16,581 bases of DNA from Deltaproteobacteria bacterium. GTDB lineage: Bacteria; Desulfobacterota; Desulfobaccia; Desulfobaccales; 0-14-0-80-60-11. This document shows, one piece after another, positions 1 to 5,327 of the stretch; the stretch's first letter is position 1; each line of letters begins with the position of its first letter. The notes under the pieces are model-generated. The model was not told where the DNA came from. It worked only from the letters and a program-made list of their open reading frames with translations, and searched no databases. Location of the stretch: NCBI GenBank assembly GCA_023381945.1, contig JAMCQY010000114.1, forward strand, positions 1-16,581, given 5' to 3'. The position numbers were made by a program, and so were the translations under genes.

Positions 1-398
1 CCGGGGAAACAGTCATCTCCCGGCCGGCTGCTGAGCCATTCATTAAATTGGGCCACCAGTTCCCAAAATTGGGCCACAGCCGTTTCTCCCGCCGGGGTCA
101 GCCAGGCTCGTCCGCCCTGGCGCCCGCCAAAAGTCCGCGAAACCAGTTCTTCTCCAGACAGGCGATTCATGTTGGCCACCAGGGTCCAGGCATGGCTGTA
201 AGCCATTTCCATGGCCCGGGCCGCGGCCGCGATGGAGCCGGTTTCCCTGATCTTCTCCAGGAGAATCACCCGGCCCCAACTCAGGAAGGTTTCGCCCTGC
301 TTCTCCAACCAGAGGCGCCCTTTGATCTGCACCCCCTGGAATTCGGGGCTTGCCGCCAGGGCGGTGCCCCGGCCGTGATTGGGCCTTTTGCCTTTCAT
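1..398 (-). CDS. ModE-like winged-helix transcriptional regulator (partial, C-terminus off left edge)
   Basis: The minus strand encodes at least 132 residues without a stop before the window edge. The protein has the look of the N-terminal DNA-binding domain of ModE, the molybdate-responsive regulator: GRVILLEKIRETGSIAAAAR (about 42-61), then the recognition-helix stretch MEMAYSHAWTLVANMN (63-78), then a wing with GGRQGGRAWLTPAGE (91-105). In the family this region binds DNA and a separate C-terminal Mop domain binds molybdate. The gene leaves the window before that domain could be seen, and many homologues lack it. I chose the ATG at 396-398 because AAGGA lies 7 bases upstream. An in-frame ATG at 411-413 would add five residues but has no ribosome site. 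It is divergent from the PhoH gene. A role in molybdenum or tungsten or another oxyanion response is inferred from the family only. Confidence 0.82.
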   Translation of the reverse strand, partial: MKGKRPNHGRGTALAASPEFQGVQIKGRLWLEKQGETFLSWGRVILLEKIRETGSIAAAARAMEMAYSHAWTLVANMNRLSGEELVSRTFGGRQGGRAWLTPAGETAVAQFWELVAQFNEWLSSRPGDDCFP

Positions 399-763
399 GA
401 CGTTATCCTTCATGGAGAATAGCCAAAATCACCGCCAATTTCAATCGAATTTTTGCAATTTTCCTCAGGCCAGACCTGGGTTTTGCCGTACGGCATTCAA
501 GCCATTGCAAACCGTATTTTATTGTCATCCTGCACGAAATCAAGGAGTCAACGTACGGATCGCTATCTAACCAATCAAAATTTAAGGAATATTTTCTAAG
601 TTATCCAAGTCTCTATCCTTTGGCGAAAGCTCTTTCCAAAATAGTCACTATATGCCAAACTACAATTGGCTAGCCTTGCTGTTCATTTACGTTGCACCAG
701 AGACAGTTGATTCTCTTACCTGAACGCCGGCGACCCCGAACAGATTACCAAGGAAGGGGTGCT
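399..763. other. Divergent intergenic region between the ModE-like gene and phoH
   Basis: This AT-rich gap of about 365 bases must hold the promoters of both divergent genes. I found no convincing -35/-10 pair, no RNA gene and no coding frame with family features. Two small items stand out: ATCGCTATCTA at 559-569, which matches 10 of 11 bases of the first half of the E. coli ModE operator consensus, and a short inverted repeat GCCAA-N7-TTGGC around 654-670. Neither is proven. Confidence 0.5.
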
Positions 764-2065
764 ATGAAAAAAATCTATATCCTGGATACCAACGTCCTGT
801 TGCACGATCCAGAATCCCTGTTTTCTTTTGAAGATAATAATATTGTCCTGCCGTTGTCAGTTATTGAGGAATTGGACCGGATCAAGAGAAGAGGGGACGA
901 CGTAGGCCGCAACGCCCGGGATGCCTCCAGAAAGCTGGACGATCTGAGGCTGGTGGGGCACCTGTCCGAAGGCGTGCCGCTACCGAACGGCGGCTCTCTG
1001 AAGATCGAACTGAACGGGCATCAGAACCATGACCTGCCGAATGGGGTCGATCTGACTAGCGTGGATAACAGGATCCTGGCCCAGGCTTATCATTTGATGA
1101 AAAGCGCCAATACCCCGGTGGTCCTGGTTACCAAGGATTTGAACCTGAGAATTAAGGCCGACGTCCTGGGCATCGCCACCGAAGATTTCTACAGCGATAA
1201 AGTTGACTACCATAAATTGTATAAAGGCGTCCGGGAACTCTATATCTCCCGGGAAGAAATCGACCGGTTTTACCAGGAAGGGTCCCTCGACTTCAGCGGA
1301 GACAATCTCTATCCCAACCAATTCTGCATCTTAAAGCTCCAGGAAAAGCCCTCCGTTTCGGCCCTGGCCAGGTATACCGATCAAAAACTCAGCAAGCTGG
1401 TTTATGAAAGTAAGACGGTTTATGGCATCAAGGGCTTGAATAAGGAGCAGAAATTCGCCCTGGAGCTGCTGCTGGACGACCACCTCAAGATCGTTACCCT
1501 GGTGGGCAAGGCCGGCACCGGCAAGACCATCCTGGCCCTGGCCGCGGGTCTGGAAAAGGTCTTCGAGGGGAACGGCAAATATAACCGGCTGCTGATCACC
1601 CGGCCCATCGTGCCCCTGGGCAACGACCTGGGCTATCTCCCCGGCGACAAGGAAGACAAGATCCGGCCCTGGATGCAGCCAATTTACGACAACCTGGAGT
1701 ACCTCTGCAACGAACATATTCGGCCCAATGGTTCAACCGAATATTTGCTGAGCAATGGCAAGATCGAGCTGGAGGCCCTGACCTATATCCGCGGCCGCAG
1801 CATCCCCCGCCAGTTCATCATTTGCGACGAAAGCCAGAACCTCAGCCCCCATGTCATCAAGACCATCCTCACCCGGGTGGGCCGCGGCAGCAAGATCATC
1901 TTCACCGGCGACCCTGAGCAGATCGATCATCCTTATCTGGACGCCTCTTCCAATGGCCTGAGCTACCTGGTGGAAAGGATCAAGGAAGAGGGCATCTCCG
2001 GGCACATTACCTTGATTAAGGGTGAAAGGTCAGGGGTGGCCGAGCTGGGCGCCAGATTGTTGTGA
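764..2065 (+). CDS. PIN-PhoH family protein (RNase/ATPase)
   Basis: A 433-residue protein joining an N-terminal PIN domain to a C-terminal PhoH ATPase domain, the normal layout and length for PhoH2-type (YlaK-like) proteins, which are known as ATP-dependent RNA unwinding and cleaving enzymes. PIN acidic residues are visible in YILDTNVL (D8) and VIEELD (E35/E36), with VTKDLNLRIKA further on. The ATPase part has Walker A GKAGTGKT at 248-255, Walker B FIICDESQN with D355/E356, and FTGDPEQ with D383. The ATG at 764 is preferred to an upstream in-frame ATG at 692 because AAGGAAGGGG sits just before it and the 24 extra residues do not resemble a PIN domain. The cytoplasmic role is probably RNA metabolism; the exact substrate is unknown. 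It is monocistronic, with a hairpin-plus-T terminator about 150 bases downstream. Confidence 0.93.
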   Translation: MKKIYILDTNVLLHDPESLFSFEDNNIVLPLSVIEELDRIKRRGDDVGRNARDASRKLDDLRLVGHLSEGVPLPNGGSLKIELNGHQNHDLPNGVDLTSVDNRILAQAYHLMKSANTPVVLVTKDLNLRIKADVLGIATEDFYSDKVDYHKLYKGVRELYISREEIDRFYQEGSLDFSGDNLYPNQFCILKLQEKPSVSALARYTDQKLSKLVYESKTVYGIKGLNKEQKFALELLLDDHLKIVTLVGKAGTGKTILALAAGLEKVFEGNGKYNRLLITRPIVPLGNDLGYLPGDKEDKIRPWMQPIYDNLEYLCNEHIRPNGSTEYLLSNGKIELEALTYIRGRSIPRQFIICDESQNLSPHVIKTILTRVGRGSKIIFTGDPEQIDHPYLDASSNGLSYLVERIKEEGISGHITLIKGERSGVAELGARLL

Positions 2066-2095
2066 GAAACAGAGTTCGAATTTTTCACCGCTACC

Positions 2096-2173
2096 AAATC
2101 CCCCCTATCCCCCCTTTTGCAAAGGGGGGGAACTAAAGGTCCCCCTTTGAAAATGGGGGATTTAGGGGGATCT
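2096..2173. repeat. GC-rich palindromic repeat, family A, copy 1
   Basis: Two arms face each other: AAATCCCCCCTATCCCCCC... and ...GGGGGATTTAGGGGGAT. Each arm is itself a small hairpin (C-run, TTTTGCAAA, G-run), and the outer ends pair with one another. Related copies lie at 5181-5272 and 14721-14802. This looks like an intergenic REP-type or MITE-type repeat, placed here between phoH and its terminator. Confidence 0.85.
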
Positions 2174-2211
2174 AAAAAATCAGCAAACCGAATTAAATCT
2201 CGACCAATGAA

Positions 2212-2243
2212 CAAGGCGGCGGCCCAAACCGCTGCCTTGTTTT
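2212..2243 (+). terminator. Rho-independent terminator after phoH, probably bidirectional
   Basis: CAAGGCGGCGG and CCGCTGCCTTG form an 11-bp stem with one G-U pair around CCCAAA, followed by TTTT on the plus strand. On the minus strand the same stem lies just past the stop codon of the alkyl-sulfatase remnant, with a weaker T tract, so it may once have served both convergent genes. Confidence 0.7.
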
Positions 2244-2246
2244 GGC

Positions 2247-2533
2247 CTATGGGGTGACGATGTTGAACCGGGGATCGAACTTATCCAACAGCAAAAATAA
2301 CTCGCCCAATTTTTCTTTCTGGCCATCAATCTTGAGATCGCCGCCGGCGAGTTTGGCCTCGAGCGCCGGCTTGCCGCCCAGGATCACTTGATCAAAAGTT
2401 GCCCGGGTCAGTGTAACGGTGGCGTCGGCCCCCTGCACCTGCTTATTGGCCGTGTGATTCAGGGCGCCGTTCTCCAGGGCCAGGACGTATTGCTCCTTGG
2501 TGTACCGGCTCTCCTTTTTATGGCCTGAAGCAG
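2247..2533 (-). pseudogene. 3' remnant of an alkyl sulfatase gene (Alkyl_sulf_C / SCP2-like domain)
   Basis: The minus strand encodes roughly 90 residues that match the C-terminal SCP2-like domain of metallo-beta-lactamase-fold alkyl sulfatases (SdsA/BDS1 type): YVLALENGALNH, then DATVTLTRATFDQVILG, and the characteristic end LLDKFDPRFNIVTP followed by TAG. That family normally has about 600 residues with a zinc-binding N-terminal domain, and nothing of that domain is present. The similarity stops where the family B repeat begins (2531), and reading further upstream gives only repeat-encoded residues and then a stop. The frame has no ATG and no ribosome site; a GTG at 2438 lacks any Shine-Dalgarno sequence. 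I read it as a gene truncated by deletion or rearrangement at the repeat. The alternative, a free-standing SCP2-like protein, is unlikely without a start. Confidence 0.75.
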
Positions 2534-2587
2534 GGGCGGACCCAGGTGTCCGCCCTTATTGAGGGCGCACGCGGGTGCGCCCCGGCA
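2531..2587. repeat. Double-hairpin intergenic repeat, family B, copy 1
   Basis: It contains GGGCGGACCC...GTGTCCGCCC followed by GGGCGCAC-GCGG-GTGCGCCC, two successive imperfect hairpins. The same unit recurs at 10173-10231 and 16475-16534. This copy sits exactly at the break of the alkyl-sulfatase remnant. Confidence 0.85.
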
Positions 2588-2827
2588 ATTAGACAGGTAT
2601 TACTCCACCCGCTTAAGGGGCGGCGGGACCCAGGCGCCCTCCAGGACACTCCGTTTGGGAAAATCCAACGCTTAGGCAATCGCCCCTCCTTTCCCAGCCG
2701 CCCCTGCGATGGGCTCAAGCCCCGCATCTTAATGGGTCCGGTTCTTTAAGCAATCATTAAGTTCTCGGGATTTCCATAAAATGCGCCTGGAGCAATAATC
2801 GGACTGGAGAGCAAAATGAATTTTTCC

Positions 2828-2856
2828 TTGACAAAGGACAAAGCTTTACAATAAAC
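2828..2856 (+). promoter_or_regulatory. Probable sigma-70-type promoter of the trxB-like/arsR operon
   Basis: A perfect TTGACA at 2828-2833 is followed by AT-rich sequence. At 17-base spacing the -10 would be ATAAAC (2851-2856), which is weak, so the -35 is firmer than the -10. It lies 40-70 bases upstream of the start codon. Confidence 0.45.
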
Positions 2857-2865
2857 ATATTTATT

Positions 2866-2877
2866 TATATTAATATA
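2866..2877. promoter_or_regulatory. 12-bp palindrome TATATTAATATA, possible ArsR operator
   Basis: A perfect 12-bp palindrome lies between the putative -10 and the AGGAGG ribosome site of the trxB-like gene. The second gene of this operon encodes an ArsR-type repressor, and members of that family usually bind AT-rich palindromes over their own promoters. The site is a candidate only, since AT-rich palindromes arise easily by chance. Confidence 0.35.
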
Positions 2878-2896
2878 TTGAGGAGGGGCACTGTTG

Positions 2897-3856
2897 ATGG
2901 CTGAAGCTGTACTCTTTGATCTGGTGATCATCGGCGGCGGTCCCGGCGGCCTGACTGCCGGGATATATGCCATGCGCGCCGCGCTCAAAACCATACTGAT
3001 TGAAAAAGGGCTGCCCGGCGGCCAGATCAACCTGACCGAAAGCGTGAAAAATTATCCAGGTTTTGAGAATATCAGCGGTTTTGACCTGTCCCAGAAGTTT
3101 TTGCAGCACGCCCAGGCCTACGGGCTGGAAGTGCGAAACGCCGAAGTGGTTGCAGTGGAACCGGGATTAAAATTTCATACCATTCGGTTAGCCAACGGTG
3201 GCACGCTAAATACCCTGGCAGTGATCCTGGCCACCGGCGGCAGCCCACACAAGCTGGGGATTCCTGGGGAATCGGAATATTACGGCCGGGGAGTATCCTA
3301 CTGCGCCACCTGCGACGGCTTCTTTTTCCGCGGCAAGACCGTGGTGGTGGTGGGCGGCGGCGACACCGCCCTGGAGGAGGCGCTTTACCTCGCCAAGATC
3401 ACCAAGCAGGTTTACCTGGTTCACCGCCGGGACGCCTTTCGGGCCAGCCGGATTTTGCATCAGCAGGTGGAGCGCGAAGGCAAAATCCAGGTCTTATGGA
3501 ATACCGTGATTACTCAAGTGAAATCCAATGCCAGCGGCGTTTATGCGGTTGATTTGCAGGACACGCAGACGAAGGCCGCTCGGGAATTGGCCACGGACGG
3601 CGTCTTCATCTTCATCGGCTTTATGCCCAACAACCAATTGGTGCCCGCCGGGATTCGCCTGGATCATGAGGGCTACGTGATGACCGATGAACGCTGTCAG
3701 ACCAATATCTCGGGGATCTTCGCCATCGGCGACCTGCGGCAGAAAAATGCCAAGCAGATCGTCATTGCCGCCGCGGATGGCTGTACCGCAGCCCTGTCCG
3801 CGGCCCTGGATGTGGAAATCAAAAAGAATCATAACAACCAGTCTCCCCAGGGATGA
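2897..3856 (+). CDS. trxB: Thioredoxin-disulfide reductase (TrxB-like flavoprotein)
   Basis: A 319-residue protein of the usual low-molecular-weight TrxB length. The FAD site GGGPGGLTAGIYAMRA is near the N-terminus (about 12-27). The redox motif CATCDGFFF has cysteines at 136 and 139. The NADP(H)-binding part shows VVVVGGGDTALEEA, and VHRRDAFRAS is the arginine pattern linked to NADPH preference. The C-terminal FAD motif is FAIGDLRQKNAKQIVIAAADG. In the family it passes electrons from NADPH through FAD and the CxxC pair to thioredoxin. AGGAGG at 2881-2886 precedes the ATG; a TTG one codon earlier is also possible. The stop overlaps the next gene's ATG (ATGA), indicating translational coupling to the ArsR regulator. 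The partner thioredoxin is not adjacent, but a putative thioredoxin-fold selenoprotein lies 1.5 kb downstream. Confidence 0.92.
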   Translation: MAEAVLFDLVIIGGGPGGLTAGIYAMRAALKTILIEKGLPGGQINLTESVKNYPGFENISGFDLSQKFLQHAQAYGLEVRNAEVVAVEPGLKFHTIRLANGGTLNTLAVILATGGSPHKLGIPGESEYYGRGVSYCATCDGFFFRGKTVVVVGGGDTALEEALYLAKITKQVYLVHRRDAFRASRILHQQVEREGKIQVLWNTVITQVKSNASGVYAVDLQDTQTKAARELATDGVFIFIGFMPNNQLVPAGIRLDHEGYVMTDERCQTNISGIFAIGDLRQKNAKQIVIAAADGCTAALSAALDVEIKKNHNNQSPQG

Positions 3857-4233
3857 GGAACAGGATTATCAAGACGCCAATCTCCCTACAGCCCTCGGGC
3901 GCCTCAGAGGGTCTCGAGGCAGGGACGCCCTTGGAGCAATCCCTAGAGATGGTGGCCTTTGTGGCCAGGACTCTGGCGGATGAAAATCGTCTGCGGATTC
4001 TGTTGTGCCTTGATAATGGCAAAAAGTCGGTCTCCGGCATTGTCGAGGAACTGAGCCTGTCGCAGCCGCTGGTGTCCCATCACTTGAAGGAACTGCGCCG
4101 GGCCTTGCTGGTCAGGGTGGAGCGCCGCGGCCCCTTTGTATATTACGAGCTGGCCGACAACCGGATCCTGAATATTCTGGCGGCCCTGAAAGATCTGGCC
4201 TCCGACCTGCTGGCCGCCCGGACGAGCTTTTGA
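3853..4233 (+). CDS. ArsR/SmtB-family transcriptional regulator
   Basis: A 126-residue winged-helix protein. The typical ArsR opening VARTLADENRLRILLCL (about 36-52) is followed by KKSVSGIVEELSLSQPLVSHHLKELRRA, which holds the recognition helix, and by the wing VRVERRGPFVYYELAD. The ELCVCDL metal-binding box of classical ArsR/SmtB proteins is absent, so the signal sensed cannot be read from the sequence. The ATG overlaps the trxB-like stop codon (ATGA). About 30 residues precede the conserved part, so an internal start at 3949 is possible, although coupling favours 3853. Co-transcription suggests it controls its own operon, perhaps through the palindrome at 2866-2877. Confidence 0.85.
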   Translation: MRNRIIKTPISLQPSGASEGLEAGTPLEQSLEMVAFVARTLADENRLRILLCLDNGKKSVSGIVEELSLSQPLVSHHLKELRRALLVRVERRGPFVYYELADNRILNILAALKDLASDLLAARTSF

Positions 4234-4242
4234 TTTTTAGTT

Positions 4243-4344
4243 GTCAGCTATCAGCATTCAGCTATCAGCTAAAGCAAAAGCAGTGAAATATCTGATTTGT
4301 CCTGTTCTTAAGCTGACGGTTGAAAACTGACCGCTGAATGCTTT
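4243..4344. repeat. Inverted repeat with CAGCTATCAGC/CATTCAGC modules
   Basis: AGCATTCAGCTATCAGCT (4253-4270) matches the reverse complement of 4325-4342 at 15 of 18 positions. The left arm also contains a near-tandem TCAGCTATCAGC. It is noncoding, sits right after the ArsR stop and resembles dispersed intergenic repeats. It might fold in the 3' end of the trxB-like/arsR mRNA. No poly-T tract follows, so it is not a standard terminator. Confidence 0.6.
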
Positions 4345-4402
4345 AAAGTCTTAAAGGGAATGAAATGGGCAGGCAGGCTCGGCAAACAGAAGTAATAATA
4401 AG

Positions 4403-4440
4403 CCAAGGGGGCGGACTTGACTTCTACCCTGCCCCCTTGG
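4403..4440 (-). terminator. Possible hairpin terminator after the CGCGC peptide gene
   Basis: CCAAGGGGGC (4403-4412) and GCCCCCTTGG (4431-4440) form a perfect 10-bp stem around 18 bases. It starts 20 bases past the stop codon of the minus-strand small gene. On the minus strand it is followed by CTTATTATTACTT, so the U tract is weak. Confidence 0.45.
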
Positions 4441-4459
4441 GCCAGGTTAAGCCGTTGTT

Positions 4460-4564
4460 TTACTTCTCCTTAGGCTTTTCAGCCTGCTGCTGGGGTTTGG
4501 CAACTTCGGCCTTGCCTTTCTTCAAGGAACAGCCGCAGCCGCAGGTGCTTTTTTGCTCTGCCAT
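4460..4564 (-). CDS. Small cysteine-rich peptide with CGCGC motif (34 aa)
   Basis: A 34-residue reading frame starts MAEQKSTCGCGC and continues with a Lys/Gln/Glu/Pro-rich, probably disordered tail ending KPKEK. It has no membrane segment. Support for it being real: AGGAGGT sits 7-8 bases before the ATG, a 16-bp inverted repeat of ArsR-operator style lies 29 bases upstream of the start, and it follows an ArsR gene on the same strand. The three cysteines at 8, 10 and 12 suggest binding of a soft metal or metalloid, or a redox role. That is inference, since I do not recognise a named family. The neighbouring ArsR protein has a similar CTCGC cluster, which hints at a shared ligand. It is too short for default gene callers. 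Confidence 0.7.
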   Translation of the reverse strand: MAEQKSTCGCGCSLKKGKAEVAKPQQQAEKPKEK

Positions 4565-4592
4565 CCTGCTCACCTCCTTTCTATTTAGGTAT

Positions 4593-4608
4593 TTAAGTAA
4601 CTACTTAA
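4593..4608. promoter_or_regulatory. Candidate ArsR operator upstream of the CGCGC peptide gene
   Basis: TTAAGTAACTACTTAA is an inverted repeat with 7-bp arms around AC. A related element, TTTAAGTGATTGCTTAAA, lies over the promoter of the adjacent ArsR gene. Two like operators at the two genes suggest one regulator controls both. Confidence 0.6.
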
Positions 4609-4634
4609 TTATTGAGAGAAAAAAAAGCGCCCAC

Positions 4635-5042
4635 CTATTTCGACTTCAGCTCCTCAATTCTCTGGCGAACATTTTCCAGTTCATTTTGCAGGTCCTGCGC
4701 ATATTGCTTCAAGGACTCCAGAGGGGTTTCGCGTCGCTCTTTTTCCCGCCAATGGCCGCTGCCCCGGCAGCCGCAGGTGCAGACCTCCGACAGCCGGCGC
4801 CGGTATTCTTCCAAGACTTCGGGATTAACGGCATACGGAATCCAGTATCCCTGGCGCTCGCTCCTGACCAACCCGGCCTGTTTCAGAATTTTAAGATGCT
4901 GCGAAGCCGCCGCCGCGGTTATGCCCGTCAGTCGGGCAATTTCTTTGGCCCCCAAAGGGCCTTGACCCTTCAAGAGTTCAAGGATTTTTACCCGGGTTTC
5001 CACCGCCAGGGCCTTGAACATTTCGGAGATTTCACATTCCAT
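4635..5042 (-). CDS. ArsR/SmtB-family regulator with C-terminal Cys cluster and coiled-coil-like tail
   Basis: A 135-residue protein. The N-terminal winged helix begins MECEISEMFKALAVETRVKI, followed by GAKEIARLTGITAAAASQHL (recognition helix with the SQHLK pattern) and the wing RSERQGYWIPYAVN. After it comes a CTCGCRGSGHW segment, a possible metal or metalloid site together with the Cys near the N-terminus. A charged helical tail (SLKQYAQDLQNELENVRQRI) may be a coiled coil. I prefer the ATG at 5042. An in-frame ATG at 5063 abuts the operator and would leave a leader of only about 11 bases. Neither start has a clear Shine-Dalgarno sequence. The promoter and operator just upstream indicate autorepression. 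The likely co-regulated gene is the CGCGC peptide gene 70 bases downstream. The inducer (arsenic, selenium or another thiophilic species) is unknown. Confidence 0.87.
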   Translation of the reverse strand: MECEISEMFKALAVETRVKILELLKGQGPLGAKEIARLTGITAAAASQHLKILKQAGLVRSERQGYWIPYAVNPEVLEEYRRRLSEVCTCGCRGSGHWREKERRETPLESLKQYAQDLQNELENVRQRIEELKSK

Positions 5043-5062
5043 GAACGGTAACCGATTAAGCA

Positions 5063-5080
5063 TTTAAGTGATTGCTTAAA
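5063..5080. promoter_or_regulatory. Candidate ArsR operator at the arsR promoter
   Basis: TTTAAGTGATTGCTTAAA has 6-bp arms TTTAAG/CTTAAA. It lies directly downstream of the -10 box, over the expected transcription start, where a repressor would block initiation. It shares its outline with the repeat at 4593-4608. Confidence 0.6.
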
Positions 5081-5109
5081 TATATATTATCATCCAACCC
5101 CTTTGTCAA
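5081..5109 (-). promoter_or_regulatory. Sigma-70-type promoter of the minus-strand arsR gene
   Basis: On the minus strand, TTGACA (5109-5104) and TATATA (5086-5081) are separated by 17 bases, a near-consensus arrangement. The operator-like inverted repeat follows immediately. Confidence 0.7.
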
Positions 5110-5126
5110 GTCTTTTTTGAAAAAAT

Positions 5127-5316
5127 TTTTATAGCAATTGCCAAAAGTTTTTTCCTAAATGTGGTGTACGCAACTTCTCAAAATCCCCCCTATCCCCCCT
5201 TTTTCAAAGGGGGGAACTCAGTGGAATTCCTTTAAAAGTCTCCCTTTGAAAAAGGGGGATTTAGGGGGATTTGAAAAGCCAGCCACCAGAAGAAACTTTT
5301 GGCAAACACTATAAAA
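5127..5316. repeat. Large inverted repeat enclosing repeat copy A2
   Basis: The left arm 5127-5150 and right arm 5293-5316 match at 21 of 24 positions as inverted repeats: TTTTATAG, three mismatched bases, then a perfect 13-bp TTGCCAAAAGTTT. Between them lies the family A palindrome. The whole looks like a short MITE-like insertion or a cruciform-capable leader. The right arm runs into AAAAGGAG, the ribosome site of the selenoprotein gene. Confidence 0.65.
5181..5272. repeat. GC-rich palindromic repeat, family A, copy 2
   Basis: It has the same arrangement as copy 1: AAATCCCCCCTATCCCCCC at the left and GGGGGATTTAGGGGGATTT at the right, each adjoining a small C-run/G-run hairpin. It lies in the leader of the selenoprotein gene, inside a larger inverted repeat. 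Confidence 0.85.
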
Positions 5317-5327
5317 GGAGAAAAACC

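Larger units (their letters stand above)
2588..2896. other. Intergenic region upstream of the thioredoxin-reductase-like gene
   Basis: From 2588 to about 2820 there is GC-rich sequence with no recognisable gene or domain in any frame, perhaps more decayed sequence beyond the alkyl-sulfatase break. From 2820 onward it becomes very AT-rich and carries the probable promoter and a 12-bp palindrome, described separately. Confidence 0.5.

Noticed and set aside
48..570. Plus-strand reading frames at the left edge
   Set aside because: They are antisense to, or trailing from, the ModE-like gene, whose minus-strand translation shows the family motifs.
2096..2173. A CRISPR-like or terminator reading of the C/G-run repeats
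   Set aside because: There are no regularly spaced direct repeats with unique spacers, and the T tract needed for an intrinsic terminator is absent. They are better explained as dispersed palindromic repeats.
2518..2749. Short frames on both strands between the alkyl-sulfatase remnant and the trxB-like gene
   Set aside because: They overlap the family B repeat and have Arg/Pro/Gly-rich translations with no motif, start signal or link to the missing part of the sulfatase.
4365..5051. A 228-codon plus-strand reading frame
   Set aside because: It is antisense to the ArsR gene, its operators and the CGCGC peptide gene, all of which have family motifs or good start signals. Its translation has no domain features.
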